From Pseudomonas sp. Root562 (lineage in GTDB: Bacteria > Pseudomonadota > Gammaproteobacteria > Pseudomonadales > Pseudomonadaceae), in assembly GCF_001427125.1 (NCBI RefSeq), contig NZ_LMGK01000002.1, positions 1 to 64,000 of the forward strand: DNA of 64,000 nt, written 5' to 3'. Below the pieces are notes generated by a model. That model was given only the letters and a program-made list of their open reading frames with translations. It was not told the origin of the DNA and did not search any database. Below, piece after piece: positions 52,555 through 61,634 of the stretch. Position 1 is the first letter of the stretch. Every line of letters begins with the position of its first letter. A program made the translations under genes and the position numbers.

Positions 52555-52899
52555 TCAAGGATTCAACTGGCGCACGGGGCGCACTTCAACGCTGCCGACC
52601 CGCGCCGCCGGGATATTCCCGGCGACCTGGATGGCTTCGTTGAGGTCCTTGGCATCGATCAGGTAGAAACCGGCCAACTGCTCTTTGGTTTCGGCGAACG
52701 GGCCGTCGGTGATCGACATTTTGCCGTTGCGCATGCGCACGGTGGTGGCGGTCTGCACGGATTCCAGCGCCTCGGCGGCGACCATCCGGCCACTGCCCTG
52801 GATCGACTCGGCATAAGCCATGCACTCGGAATCGTGCGGGCTCTCCGGCAGCGAATGCAGCAGGTGCTCATCGCTGTAGACCAGGCATAAATACTTCAT
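52555..52899 (-). CDS. YciI/DGPF-domain protein
   Basis: 114 residues from the ATG at 52899 (AAGGAG SD). KYLCLVYSDEH opens a ferredoxin-like YciI fold, and ITDGPFAETKEQLAGFYLID contains the DGPF motif. Members accompany ECF42 sigma factors and may be their targets. Second gene of a three-gene operon. Confidence 0.9.
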   Translation of the reverse strand: MKYLCLVYSDEHLLHSLPESPHDSECMAYAESIQGSGRMVAAEALESVQTATTVRMRNGKMSITDGPFAETKEQLAGFYLIDAKDLNEAIQVAGNIPAARVGSVEVRPVRQLNP

Positions 52900-52973
52900 C
52901 GCGTTCTCCTTCATCGAACGGATCAACTATGGCCGCAGATCGGCACCTTGGCGTTGTTTGCGATAAAAAAATC

Positions 52974-53399
52974 TCAGGGCTTGAGGTCGAACAGCGGTGC
53001 ACCGGTTTGCATGTCGAACGGTGCCGACCAGTGTTCATGGACGATCTGCCACAACCCCGCTTCTTGCCGGTAGCACTGCGAGACGCGCATCCAGCAGGCC
53101 TGGGTTTCGCCCTTGTCGTTGGTGCCGCCGCAATGGGCCAGCCAGTGGGCGAAGGCGATTTCCTGGGACGGTTCGATGGTAACTTCGTGGAACTCGAAGA
53201 TGTGCGGGCCGGGGCACATTTGCATGCACTCCTGCCAATGGGCGCGATAGGCGGACTTGCCCTTGAATTGCAAAGCCTTGACCGCGTCGAAGGAGACGAT
53301 GTCATCGGCATACAGCGCCATGACTTTATCCACGTCCTTGGCCATGACGGCCTGGCGATAGCTTTCGATGAGGTTCTGGATCTGGGTTTGCGAGTTCAT
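52974..53399 (-). CDS. NTF2/SnoaL-like protein
   Basis: 141 residues from the ATG at 53399. An NTF2-like cone fold with YRQAVMAKDVDKVMALYADDIVSFDAV and QEAGLWQIVHEHWSAPFD. It may be a small-molecule hydrolase or isomerase. First gene after the ECF42-type promoter, in line with yciI and the sigma gene. Confidence 0.85.
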   Translation of the reverse strand: MNSQTQIQNLIESYRQAVMAKDVDKVMALYADDIVSFDAVKALQFKGKSAYRAHWQECMQMCPGPHIFEFHEVTIEPSQEIAFAHWLAHCGGTNDKGETQACWMRVSQCYRQEAGLWQIVHEHWSAPFDMQTGAPLFDLKP

Positions 53400-53436
53400 G
53401 GTGGTTCTCCGTGGTTTTTGTTGGAAGACACCCATA

Positions 53437-53463
53437 GTCGTCTGGCGATCCGTTGAATCGACA
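53437..53463 (-). promoter_or_regulatory. ECF42-type promoter
   Basis: Minus-strand TGTCGA (53458-53463), 17 bp, CGAC (53437-53440) matches the ECF42 promoter pattern TGTCGA-N16/17-CGA(T)C. It lies about 40 bp before the NTF2-like gene. Confidence 0.75.
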
Positions 53464-53540
53464 GGTGAAATAAAAATAATCCAATCCACCGGAATCGCTA
53501 GAATCCGGGTTTCTAATCATGTTGGAAAAAGGACCGTCCC

Positions 53541-54026
53541 GTGACAACCCGACTCGTGCCATACGAAAGCCTGAATGCGCTGCAGCGCCAACAGATCGAG
53601 GCCATTGAAGTACATCCCGAGCAGATAAAGTTCTGCGGCGACATCCACGGTGCATTGCACACCTTGTTGTCCAAGCCCGGCCCGGGGGTCAAAGGATTTG
53701 CCCTGCTGGCTGAAGACATTCCGGTGGCCTTCCTGCTGCTCAAGCGCCCCCCGGTATTGCCGGAATGGGCCAATGAACACAGCGCCACCCTGCATGCCCT
53801 GCAAGTCGACCAACATTCGCAAGGCAAAGGCTACGGCAAGGCCTGCCTGCAAGCCTTGCCCGAGGCTGCGCGCCAGGCTTGGCCGGAGATCAAAGGGTTG
53901 GAGTTATCGGTGGATGCGGACAACGACACCGCCATTGCGCTGTATGCCCGGTATGGTTTTGTCGACAGTGGCGAGGCGTACAAGGGGCGGATCGGGTTTG
54001 AGCGGCGTATGGGGTTGGTTTTCTAA
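53541..54026 (+). CDS. GNAT-family N-acetyltransferase
   Basis: 161 residues. The acetyl-CoA binding segment LQVDQHSQGKGYGKACLQAL (Q-x-x-G-x-G-x-A/G) and the C-terminal YGFVDSGEAYKGRIGFERRM are typical of GNATs. The substrate is unknown. Divergent from the ECF42 operon. Confidence 0.88.
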   Translation: MTTRLVPYESLNALQRQQIEAIEVHPEQIKFCGDIHGALHTLLSKPGPGVKGFALLAEDIPVAFLLLKRPPVLPEWANEHSATLHALQVDQHSQGKGYGKACLQALPEAARQAWPEIKGLELSVDADNDTAIALYARYGFVDSGEAYKGRIGFERRMGLVF

Positions 54027-54048
54027 CCGGGGATCAATACAAAACCAA

Positions 54049-54080
54049 TGTAGGAGCGAGCCGGCTCGCTCCTACAGGGG
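54049..54080. repeat. Single REP sequence
   Basis: TGTAGGAGCGAGCCGGCTCGCTCCTACAGG is a self-complementary REP between convergent GNAT genes and could end both transcripts. Confidence 0.8.
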
Positions 54081-54092
54081 GTTGCGTCGGGT

Positions 54093-54581
54093 TTAGAGAT
54101 TGAGAGCCATCTCGTGCCATGCCATGCCACCGTGGTCGGACGCCGATGGCTTGATGTAGGCAAAGCCGAACCCGGCATACAGCGGGATATGCCGCTCTTT
54201 GCACATCAGGTTGATACTGGCCTTGTTCAGCACGCGCATGCGCTCAATGAACTCGCCCATCAAGCGCTTCGCCAGGCCCTGCCCCTGATAATCCGGATGC
54301 ACCACCACCGACATGATCACCACGTGCGGTCCGGCCGGGTCGTGGCCAATCAGCTCCTTGAACGCCTCGTCGGACATTTCCACCTGAAATGCCGCACCGG
54401 AGTTGATGAAACCGGCTACCACGCCATCCACTTCAGCAACGATGAAACCCTCAGGCCAGGTGGCGATGCGGGTGGCGATTTTTTCCCGGGTGGCGGCTTC
54501 GTCGCCTTCGTAGGCAACGGTTTCGATGGCGTAGCAGCGGTCCAGGTCAGCGGGCGTGACATTGCGGATGACGGTGTTCAT
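54093..54581 (-). CDS. GNAT-family N-acetyltransferase
   Basis: 162 residues. VVHPDYQGQGLAKRLMGEFIERM is the acetyl-CoA loop, preceded by VIMSV. LMCKERHIPLYAGFGFAYIKPS gives the last strands. It resembles aralkylamine/serotonin-type GNATs by its N-terminus (CYAIETVAYEGDEAATREKI). The substrate is unknown. Confidence 0.88.
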   Translation of the reverse strand: MNTVIRNVTPADLDRCYAIETVAYEGDEAATREKIATRIATWPEGFIVAEVDGVVAGFINSGAAFQVEMSDEAFKELIGHDPAGPHVVIMSVVVHPDYQGQGLAKRLMGEFIERMRVLNKASINLMCKERHIPLYAGFGFAYIKPSASDHGGMAWHEMALNL

Positions 54582-54678
54582 GGCAGCTCGGAATCAGCGA
54601 GGGAAAGGCCGGGATCATAAATCAGCGGCTGCGCGACATCGAGAGACGAATCTACCGATCTACTCTCCGATGCCTCGA

Positions 54679-55164
54679 TTACGCCTTGATCGGTAGCCAG
54701 ATTTCCAGCTTGCCGGTGTTGAGCTTCGGGTTGAAATCTTCGCTGTAGCGCTCGAACTCCGGAGCGGCCAATTGCTCGTGTCCGGACTGCGGCAACCACG
54801 TACCGTGGATGTACTGGAAGGTTTGCGGCAGGTCTTCCAGCGCACCCTTGTGCTCGAACACTACGTATTGCTGGGGCTGGACCTCTACCCAGCGGTACGT
54901 TTCCGGCAAATCGTCGAGCTTGCTGATCTCGACGCCGGCGATGTAATCGAATCCGCCCTGGCCATCGAAATTGCAGCAGACACCGTAGGTCACTTCGCCT
55001 TTTTGCCCTGGAACATTGCCAATATGGGGGATAAATTTTTCCCAGAGATCGGGAATGCCCTTCACGGTTTGCTGGGTAAATTTTCCGCCAAGCCCTGCAA
55101 TCAGCAGAAAGTGCCCGTGCTCAATGCGGGGGTCGGACACCTCAACACGTGTTTGTTCATCCAT
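54679..55164 (-). CDS. GyrI-like / effector-binding domain protein
   Basis: 161 residues from the ATG at 55164. A stand-alone AraC-type effector-binding (GyrI-like) domain: VTYGVCCNFDGQGGFDYIAGVEI, YVVFEHKGALEDLPQTFQYIHGTWLPQSGH and IWLPIKA. No HTH is attached. Such proteins bind small hydrophobic ligands or inhibit gyrase. Confidence 0.88.
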   Translation of the reverse strand: MDEQTRVEVSDPRIEHGHFLLIAGLGGKFTQQTVKGIPDLWEKFIPHIGNVPGQKGEVTYGVCCNFDGQGGFDYIAGVEISKLDDLPETYRWVEVQPQQYVVFEHKGALEDLPQTFQYIHGTWLPQSGHEQLAAPEFERYSEDFNPKLNTGKLEIWLPIKA

Positions 55165-55231
55165 GACTCGACTCCTGGCGCTTAAAAGTGGGTTTGGCAG
55201 GGAGTATAGAAGCCAATCCCGCATCGCCAAG

Positions 55232-55894
55232 TTACAAGGCGTGCAACTGCTCGACGGCGCCAGAGCCCACAAACTCGTTGTAGCCAGACAGGATCACGTA
55301 GACCGCGAAGTAGCAGAAGATCGCCGCCGATGCCATGTAGGAGTAACGCAGCAATTTGTCGCCGAGCAACTTGCCACCGTGGCTCGCCGCGAAGCACACG
55401 CCTGCGCACCACAGCAGCCCGGCGCAGAGGAAGCCGCCGAGGAACAGCACCGAACTCAACCCACCCCCGCCTCCGGAACGGGCGATCAGCGTGCCGCCCA
55501 CGGCCGCGAACCAGAGAATGGCGCTGGGCGACGACATGGCGAGAAAAATCCCGCGAAAGAATTCCTTGCGATGGGAGTTGTGGCCGACTTCAGCAGTCTG
55601 CGCCAACAGCGCCTCATGGTGGATCGCCGAGTAAATCATCTTCGCCGCGAAGTACACCAGCAGCGCCGAACCGCCGATCCACAACACCCAACGGACGGTT
55701 TCGTATTGCAGCAAAACGGTCATGCCGGCCAGCGCCAGCACCGCGTAGACCAAGTCGCCGACACAAGTCCCCAGTCCCAGTGCAAAGCCTTGAAAATAGC
55801 CGCGTTGCATCGCCAGGGTGATCATCGCGATGTTGGCCACGCCGATGTCCAGGCACAGCGAAAGGCTCAGCAAAAAGCCACTGGTGAATTCCAT
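55232..55894 (-). CDS. LysE-family translocator
   Basis: 220 residues with six hydrophobic helices. [41 protein letters not shown] is the LysE/RhtB N-terminal signature, though the usual 'PGP' is replaced by DIGVAN. It is an amino-acid or metabolite exporter of the inner membrane. Confidence 0.85.
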   Translation of the reverse strand: MEFTSGFLLSLSLCLDIGVANIAMITLAMQRGYFQGFALGLGTCVGDLVYAVLALAGMTVLLQYETVRWVLWIGGSALLVYFAAKMIYSAIHHEALLAQTAEVGHNSHRKEFFRGIFLAMSSPSAILWFAAVGGTLIARSGGGGGLSSVLFLGGFLCAGLLWCAGVCFAASHGGKLLGDKLLRYSYMASAAIFCYFAVYVILSGYNEFVGSGAVEQLHAL

Positions 55895-56031
55895 CGTTCC
55901 ATTTCCTTCGGAAAAATTTGTTTACAAGGAGGCTGGACAGTCTGCCACAGCTGCCCGTACATTCCGCCACAGGTCACCACAGACCTGCGTCGCTCGGACG
56001 GTTCCGGGCGCTTACGTTATCCGAGGCAACA

Positions 56032-57249
56032 ATGGCCGAACAAGGTTCGCCGCGCCGCTTTGCGCGCATAGATCGACTCCCCCCTTACGTTTTCAACATC
56101 ACCGCCGAGCTGAAGATGGCCGCCCGTCGTCGTGGCGAAGACATCATCGACTTGAGCATGGGCAACCCCGACGGCGCCACGCCACCGCACATCGTCGACA
56201 AACTCGTCACCGTCGCCCAGCGCGAAGACACCCACGGTTACTCGACGTCCAAAGGTATTCCGCGCCTGCGCCGGGCGATTTCCAACTGGTACAAGAATCG
56301 CTACGAGGTCGACATCGACCCGGAAAGCGAAGCCATTGTCACCATCGGTTCCAAGGAAGGCCTGGCGCACTTGATGCTCGCTACCCTCGACCAGGGCGAC
56401 ACCGTGCTGGTGCCGAACCCGAGCTATCCGATTCACATCTACGGTGCCGTGATTGCCGGCGCCCAGGTGCGTTCGGTGCCGCTGGTGCCCGGTGTGGACT
56501 TCTTCGCGGAACTGGAACGCGCCATTCGCGGCTCGATCCCGAAACCGAAGATGATGATTCTCGGCTTCCCGTCCAACCCCACCGCGCAGTGCGTGGAGCT
56601 GGATTTCTTTGAGCGGGTGATCGCCCTCGCCAAGCAGTACGACGTGCTGGTGGTGCATGACCTGGCCTACGCCGACATCGTCTACGACGGCTGGAAAGCA
56701 CCGTCGATCATGCAAGTGCCGGGCGCCAAGGACATTGCGGTGGAGTTTTTCACCCTGTCCAAGAGCTACAACATGGCGGGGTGGCGCATCGGGTTCATGG
56801 TTGGCAACCCGGAGCTGGTCAACGCCTTGGCGCGGATCAAGAGCTACCACGACTACGGCACCTTCACGCCGCTGCAAGTGGCGGCGATTGCCGCTCTGGA
56901 AGGCGATCAGCAGTGCGTGCGCGACATCGCCGAGCAGTATCGGCAGCGCCGCAATGTGTTGGTCAAAGGCCTGCACGAGCTGGGCTGGATGGTGGAAAAC
57001 CCGAAAGCGTCGATGTACGTCTGGGCCAAGATTCCCGAGGCTTATGCACATCTGGGCTCCCTGGAGTTCGCCAAGAAACTGCTGGCCGAGGCCAAGGTCT
57101 GCGTCTCGCCGGGTGTGGGTTTCGGCGAGTATGGCGATGATCACGTACGCTTTGCGCTGATCGAAAACCAGGACCGGATTCGCCAGGCGGTGCGCGGGAT
57201 TCGCGGCATGTTCAGGGCGGATGGCTTGGCCCCGAAAACCAACGCCTGA
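56032..57249 (+). CDS. alaC: Alanine transaminase AlaC
   Basis: A 405-residue class I/II aminotransferase from the ATG at 56032. [41 protein letters not shown] and the PLP lysine in [15 protein letters not shown] are present. It forms L-alanine from pyruvate and glutamate. Divergent from the LysE exporter gene. Confidence 0.92.
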   Translation: MAEQGSPRRFARIDRLPPYVFNITAELKMAARRRGEDIIDLSMGNPDGATPPHIVDKLVTVAQREDTHGYSTSKGIPRLRRAISNWYKNRYEVDIDPESEAIVTIGSKEGLAHLMLATLDQGDTVLVPNPSYPIHIYGAVIAGAQVRSVPLVPGVDFFAELERAIRGSIPKPKMMILGFPSNPTAQCVELDFFERVIALAKQYDVLVVHDLAYADIVYDGWKAPSIMQVPGAKDIAVEFFTLSKSYNMAGWRIGFMVGNPELVNALARIKSYHDYGTFTPLQVAAIAALEGDQQCVRDIAEQYRQRRNVLVKGLHELGWMVENPKASMYVWAKIPEAYAHLGSLEFAKKLLAEAKVCVSPGVGFGEYGDDHVRFALIENQDRIRQAVRGIRGMFRADGLAPKTNA

Positions 57250-57277
57250 CACAAAACCTGTGGCAACAACATTCCTG

Positions 57278-57412
57278 TGGCGAGGGAGCTTGCTCCCGCT
57301 GGGCTGCGAAGCAGCCCCCAAACCGGTCACCGCGGTTCTTCTGGCATAACGCGTTGGCCGATTTTACGACGGCTACGCCGCCGGACGGGAGCAAGCTCCC
57401 TCGCCACAAATG
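57278..57412. repeat. REPIN (GGGAGCAAGCTCCC class) downstream of alaC
   Basis: GTGGCGAGGGAGCTTGCTCCCGC and CGGGAGCAAGCTCCCTCGCCAC are inverted arms separated by about 90 bp that contain smaller inverted segments (GGGCTGCGAAGCAGCCC). Confidence 0.92.
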
Positions 57413-57442
57413 CATCGTCTGACAGAAATTTCTTTCACCCAC

Positions 57443-57470
57443 AAAAAAACCGCAGCGATGCGGTTTTTTT
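57443..57470. terminator. Bidirectional terminator between alaC and gntP
   Basis: AAAAAAACCGCA-GCGA-TGCGGTTTTTTT is a symmetrical stem with A- and T-runs on either side, between convergent genes. Confidence 0.88.
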
Positions 57471-57476
57471 GTGCCT

Positions 57477-57580
57477 GATCGTTCCCACGCTCTGTGTGGG
57501 AATGCATCCCGTGACGCTCCGCGTCACAGTGGACGCAGAGCTTCCATGGCAACATTCCCTAGCGGAGCGTGGAAACGATC
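57477..57580. repeat. Palindromic intergenic repeat, copy C
   Basis: 104 bp from GATCGTTCCCACG to GAAACGATC, with the same internal GTGACGCTCCGCGTCAC segment as copies A and B and an internal deletion of about 8 bp. Confidence 0.85.
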
Positions 57581-57592
57581 AGTGCAGTGTGT

Positions 57593-58945
57593 TTAGACGA
57601 ACAGCGACAACAACAGAATAAAGCCCAGGCCCACCACCGACAGGATGGTTTCCATCGCGGTCCAGGTCTTGAAGGTTTCGGCCACGGTCATGTTGAAGTA
57701 CTGCTTGACCAGCCAGAAACCGGCGTCGTTCACGTGGGACAGGATCAACGAACCGGCACCGGTGGCCAGCACCAACAACTCGCGGTTCACGCCCGGGATC
57801 ATTCCTACCACCGGTACCACGATGCCCGCGCCCGTGATGGTCGCCACTGTCGCCGAACCGGTTGCGATACGGATCACCGCTGCCACCAGCCAGGCCAGCA
57901 GGATCGGCGAGATCTGTGCGTTCACCGCCATGTGGCCGATCACGTCGCCCACACCACTGGTCACCAGCATCTGCTTGAAGCCACCACCGGCACCGATGAT
58001 CAGGATGATCGCGGCGGTCGGTGCGAGGCTCGCATCCAGCCATTTCATCATTTGGCTGGAACCGATGCCCTGCTTGTAGCCAAAGGTATACAGCGACAGC
58101 AGCAACGCCAGCAGCAATGCCGAAATCGGGTGACCGATCAGGTCCATGAAGGCGCGGAAGATGTTGCCATCCGGCAGCACGACGTCGGCGAAGGTCTTGA
58201 GCAGCATCAGGAACACCGGCAGCAGCACGGTCACCAATGTGATGCTGAAGCTCGGCAATTCAGTTGTGTCTGTTTCGCGGGCCAGTTGATCCACCAGTTC
58301 CTGGTTCGGATGACCGGGAATGTGCTTGGCAATGAACGTACCGAAGATCGGGCCGGCAATGATCGCCGTTGGCAGCGCCACGATCAGACCATAAAGAATG
58401 GTTTTACCGATGTCGGCACCGAACACGCCGATAGCCAGCAGCGGGCCCGGGTGCGGCGGCACCAGGCCGTGGACCGCCGAGAGGCCGGCCAGCAGCGGGA
58501 TACCAATCTTGATGATCGAAACGCCGGTGCGACGGGCAACGATGAACACCAACGGAATCAGCAACACGAAGCCGATTTCGAAGAACAGCGGGATGCCCAC
58601 CAGGAACGCGGCGAACATCATTGCCCACTGCACTTTGTCCTTGCCGAACGCGCGGATCAGGGTCTGGGCAATCTGGTCTGCCCCGCCCGACTCGGCCATC
58701 ATTTTGCCGAGCATGGTGCCCAGCGCCAGGATGATACCGACGAAACCGAGCACACCACCGAAGCCGTCCTGGAACGCCTTGATGATGGTGCCGATCGGCA
58801 TGCCGGAGGTCAGCCCGAGGAAGGCGGCGGCAATGATCAGGGCAAGAAAGGGGTGCAACTTGAACTTGGTGATCAGGACGATAAGCCCGATCACCGTGAC
58901 CACTGCATCGAGCAGCAGGAACGTCTCGTGGGACATGCCAAACAT
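57593..58945 (-). CDS. gntP: Gluconate permease (GntP family)
   Basis: A 450-residue inner-membrane transporter with about 12 helices. LKLHPFLALIIAAAFLGLTSGMP-type and LVPPHPGPLLAIGVFGADIGKTI segments are GntP hallmarks. It imports gluconate with protons. A GntR operator lies 56 bp upstream, between gntK and gntP, so it can have its own promoter. Confidence 0.94.
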   Translation of the reverse strand: MFGMSHETFLLLDAVVTVIGLIVLITKFKLHPFLALIIAAAFLGLTSGMPIGTIIKAFQDGFGGVLGFVGIILALGTMLGKMMAESGGADQIAQTLIRAFGKDKVQWAMMFAAFLVGIPLFFEIGFVLLIPLVFIVARRTGVSIIKIGIPLLAGLSAVHGLVPPHPGPLLAIGVFGADIGKTILYGLIVALPTAIIAGPIFGTFIAKHIPGHPNQELVDQLARETDTTELPSFSITLVTVLLPVFLMLLKTFADVVLPDGNIFRAFMDLIGHPISALLLALLLSLYTFGYKQGIGSSQMMKWLDASLAPTAAIILIIGAGGGFKQMLVTSGVGDVIGHMAVNAQISPILLAWLVAAVIRIATGSATVATITGAGIVVPVVGMIPGVNRELLVLATGAGSLILSHVNDAGFWLVKQYFNMTVAETFKTWTAMETILSVVGLGFILLLSLFV

Positions 58946-59000
58946 TAGGGGTGTCTCCTGGTTGTTGTTGTTATTAAAGCGGGTAATTCAAAAGCCATAA

Positions 59001-59020
59001 GGACAGCGCTATCTCTGCAA
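59001..59020 (-). promoter_or_regulatory. GntR operator upstream of gntP
   Basis: Minus strand TTGCAGAGATAGCGCTGTCC. It differs at two positions from the Pseudomonas GntR pattern AC-N-AAG-N-TAGCGCT. Confidence 0.7.
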
Positions 59021-59028
59021 GCAAAAAA

Positions 59029-59562
59029 TTAACCGGCGCGCTTCAAGCCATGTTCAAGCCACCAGTGGTGTGCCTGGACAGCCAGTTCATCGACGCTGTG
59101 ATTCGACGCATCGAGGGCCAGGGTCAATGGCTCGCCGACGGGGGATTCGAGGGTGGCGAACTGGCTGTCGATCAAGGTCGACGGCATGAAATGGCCCGGC
59201 CGGTGGGAAACGCGGTCGGCGGCGACTTCGGGGGTCAGTTCAAGGAACACGAAGCCCAGGCCCGGCAAGGCGCTGCGCAAGCGTTCGCGATAGATGTGCT
59301 TGAGCGCCGAACAGGTCAACACCGGGCGCTGGCCCTTGGCGTCAATGCGGCGCAATTCATCGCACAGGCTGTCGAGCCAGCCGGCACGGTCTTGATCGTC
59401 CAGGGGGATACCCGCGCTCATCTTTTCGATATTGGCGGCTGGGTGGAAAGAGTCGCCTTCAATGGCAGTGGCGCCGCTCAGTTGGCACAGAGCTTCGCTG
59501 ACGCACGTCTTGCCGCAACCGGCAACGCCCATGATGACCAGGGCGGTGATGGGATGATTCAT
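59029..59562 (-). CDS. gntK: Gluconokinase
   Basis: A 177-residue P-loop kinase (VMGVAGCGKTCVSEAL). EGDSFHPAANIEKMSAGIPLDDQDRAGWL and LTCSALKHIYRERLR are the gluconate-binding signatures. It makes 6-phosphogluconate from imported gluconate for the Entner-Doudoroff pathway. Directly upstream of gntP, with a GntR operator 19 bp before its start. Confidence 0.95.
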   Translation of the reverse strand: MNHPITALVIMGVAGCGKTCVSEALCQLSGATAIEGDSFHPAANIEKMSAGIPLDDQDRAGWLDSLCDELRRIDAKGQRPVLTCSALKHIYRERLRSALPGLGFVFLELTPEVAADRVSHRPGHFMPSTLIDSQFATLESPVGEPLTLALDASNHSVDELAVQAHHWWLEHGLKRAG

Positions 59563-59580
59563 GTAACACCTCAGCGCGCA

Positions 59581-59600
59581 GACAGCGCTACCTTTGCAAG
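59581..59600 (-). promoter_or_regulatory. GntR operator upstream of gntK
   Basis: Minus strand CTTGCAAAGGTAGCGCTGTC, one mismatch from AC-N-AAG-N-TAGCGCT. Confidence 0.75.
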
Positions 59601-59730
59601 CTATGACACTCGAACAAAAGCAGAAGTTGCCGACGCCTTTCTTGTCATTTTATGGGTTGCAGCATGTTCGTTCCCAATGCCAAAAAGCGAGGATCAGGCG
59701 AACCCCCGCTCACGCATTTGCAGCTGCATC

Positions 59731-59750
59731 GAGACAGCGCTACCTTAGTG
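59731..59750 (-). promoter_or_regulatory. GntR operator upstream of gntR
   Basis: Minus strand CACTAAGGTAGCGCTGTCTC, an exact match to AC-N-AAG-N-TAGCGCT, 28 bp before the gntR start. It indicates autoregulation. Confidence 0.8.
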
Positions 59751-59777
59751 CCTTGAATTTTGTTTGGCAAGCCGTCG

Positions 59778-60809
59778 ATGAATCCAACTAAAAACGATAA
59801 AAATACCCGCACCACTGGCCGCCCTACCCTGAATGAAGTTGCCCGCCTGGCCGGTGTCAGCCCGATCACTGCTTCGCGTGCCCTGCGCGGCGTCAGCACC
59901 GTGGCTACCGAACTGGTGGAAAAAGTCCAGAAAGCGGCACTTGAGCTCAACTATGTAGTCAACCCTGCCGCCCGTGCCCTGGCGTCGGCGCAGAGCCATT
60001 CGGTGGTGGTGCTGGTGCCGTCATTGTCCAACCTGCTGTTCATCGACACCCTGGAAGCCATTCATCAGGTTTTGCGCCCCAAGGGCTTCGAAGTGCTGAT
60101 CGGCAACTTCCACTATTCCCGCGACGAAGAAGAAAACCTGCTGCGCAATTACATGGCCTATCAGCCACGCGGTTTATTGTTGACCGGGTTCGACCGCACC
60201 GAAAGCTCGCGACGGATGATCGAAGCCAGCAACATTCCCTGCGTGTACATGATGGAGCTGGACAGCGCCGCCGGGCTTAACTGCGTCGGCTTTTCGCAAC
60301 TGGCCGCCGGTGAAACGGCCGCCGAGCACTTGCTGTCCCGCGGTCGCAAGCGCCTGGCGTACATCGGCGCGCAACTGGATCAACGCACCTTGCTGCGCGG
60401 CGAGGGTTTCCGTCGCGCCCTGCAAAAGGCCGGTTTGTACGATCCCGCCCTGGAAGTGCTGACCCCGCGTCCGTCTTCCGTAGGCCTGGGTGGCGAATTG
60501 TTCTTGCAGATGATCGCCAGCCACCCGGATGTCGATGCGATCTTCTTCGGCAACGACGACCTGGCCCAGGGCGCGCTGCTCGAAGCGATGAGACACGGGA
60601 TCAAGATCCCCGAACAAGTGGCGATCCTCGGCTTCAACGACCTGCCCGCATCCGCGCACATGGTCCCGCGCCTGAGCAGCATCAGCACCCCACGAGAAGC
60701 CATCGGCCGCCGCGCGGCAGAGCAGATGCTGACGCTGATGGCCGGCAACACCGTGGCCAGGCCGGTGCAGGATATGGGCTTTGAGCTGAAGGTGCGTGAG
60801 AGTACATAA
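59778..60809 (+). CDS. gntR: LacI-family gluconate repressor GntR
   Basis: 343 residues from the ATG at 59778. A LacI HTH (RPTLNEVARLAGVSPITASRALRG) with hinge helix (NPAARALASAQS) is followed by a periplasmic-binding-like domain. It represses gntP, gntK and itself until gluconate or 6-phosphogluconate binds. Divergent from gntK. Confidence 0.94.
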   Translation: MNPTKNDKNTRTTGRPTLNEVARLAGVSPITASRALRGVSTVATELVEKVQKAALELNYVVNPAARALASAQSHSVVVLVPSLSNLLFIDTLEAIHQVLRPKGFEVLIGNFHYSRDEEENLLRNYMAYQPRGLLLTGFDRTESSRRMIEASNIPCVYMMELDSAAGLNCVGFSQLAAGETAAEHLLSRGRKRLAYIGAQLDQRTLLRGEGFRRALQKAGLYDPALEVLTPRPSSVGLGGELFLQMIASHPDVDAIFFGNDDLAQGALLEAMRHGIKIPEQVAILGFNDLPASAHMVPRLSSISTPREAIGRRAAEQMLTLMAGNTVARPVQDMGFELKVREST

Positions 60810-60839
60810 GCACGACTCAACCGCAGTGAAGTGAGATTT

Positions 60840-60955
60840 TGTGGCGAGGGAGCTTGCTCAGTTCGGCGGCGAAGCCGTTGCAATGTAGATAGAACGCATC
60901 CGCTGATATTGGGAGCGCTTCGCACTCCAGCGCGAGCAAGCTCCCTCGCCACAGA
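60840..60955. repeat. REPIN (GGGAGCAAGCTCCC class) downstream of gntR
   Basis: TGTGGCGAGGGAGCTTGCTC and GAGCAAGCTCCCTCGCCACA are perfect 20-bp inverted arms about 75 bp apart, between convergent genes. Confidence 0.93.
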
Positions 60956-60963
60956 TTCGGCGA

Positions 60964-61212
60964 TCAATCCTGCGGATCGAGGTTATCCAGCACGCGATTC
61001 ACCGCCAGTTCCGCCAGCATGATGATCTGTGCGATCGCCAGCGCCGTGTTGCGCTGGCTGCCTTCCAGAAACGTAGCAAAGTCATTGGTCATCACACTCG
61101 CCGAGGCCAGTGATTCGCAGGCGTGCGCCAACAGCGTTTCGTTATTGATGTCTGGAGCGATGAAGAACATCGGGCTGGGACAGCGCGGAGGGTTGGGAGT
61201 GGGTTTGAACAT
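60964..61212 (-). CDS. DUF6124/DUF3077-like small protein
   Basis: 82 residues from the ATG at 61212 (AGGAG SD). MFKPTPNPP opens a small helical protein (NNETLLAHACESLASASVMTNDFA, ALAIAQIIMLAELAVNRVLDNLDP) of a Pseudomonas-restricted family of unknown role. The reading frame stays open for 58 codons upstream, but the SD and family start support 61212. A structured leader lies upstream. Confidence 0.8.
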   Translation of the reverse strand: MFKPTPNPPRCPSPMFFIAPDINNETLLAHACESLASASVMTNDFATFLEGSQRNTALAIAQIIMLAELAVNRVLDNLDPQD

Positions 61213-61234
61213 GGCAATACTCCTAGAGTAGTGG

Positions 61235-61327
61235 AGCTGCCACGATTCGCTGCTAGACGAAAACAGGGTGGCAGCTGTACGCGGGCTAGCAGACCAGGAC
61301 TCTAGAACCCGGTAGACCCGAAGGTCT
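61235..61327 (-). ncRNA. Structured leader of the DUF6124 gene
   Basis: AGCTGCCAC/GTGGCAGCT (61235-61243 with 61268-61276) forms a perfect 9-bp stem ending 23 bp before the start codon. AGACC-TTCG-GGTCT (61314-61327) is a UUCG-capped hairpin. Either strand could be the transcribed one. Function not known. Confidence 0.45.
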
Positions 61328-61634
61328 TCCCGCGCACGGCCGCCATAACGTGAACTGGCGGGCAGATCACGATGGGTGGACGTCATGCGTCTAAAGTATC
61401 CAGGCTGCTAGACCCGATCGCTGAATTTGCAGCGATACGGAACAATAGAGTCCGGATACCAAGCACACAAGTCGGCGGATTCTGGCGTAGCTGTAGGCAA
61501 ATATGCAAGAAAACCAACTTCGCAGAAACGATCTGAAATCCATTGCCTACAGACTTTTCCCACGCGCTTGATGTCGACCGCTGCCAGGCTCACTATGATT
61601 TCCCGACGCCTTGATTCGCTGACGGAGTAGCAAT
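61328..61634. other. Intergenic region upstream of the GST gene
   Basis: An inverted repeat ATCGCTG/CAGCGAT (61417-61436) is the only structure noticed. No gene is supported. Confidence 0.4.
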
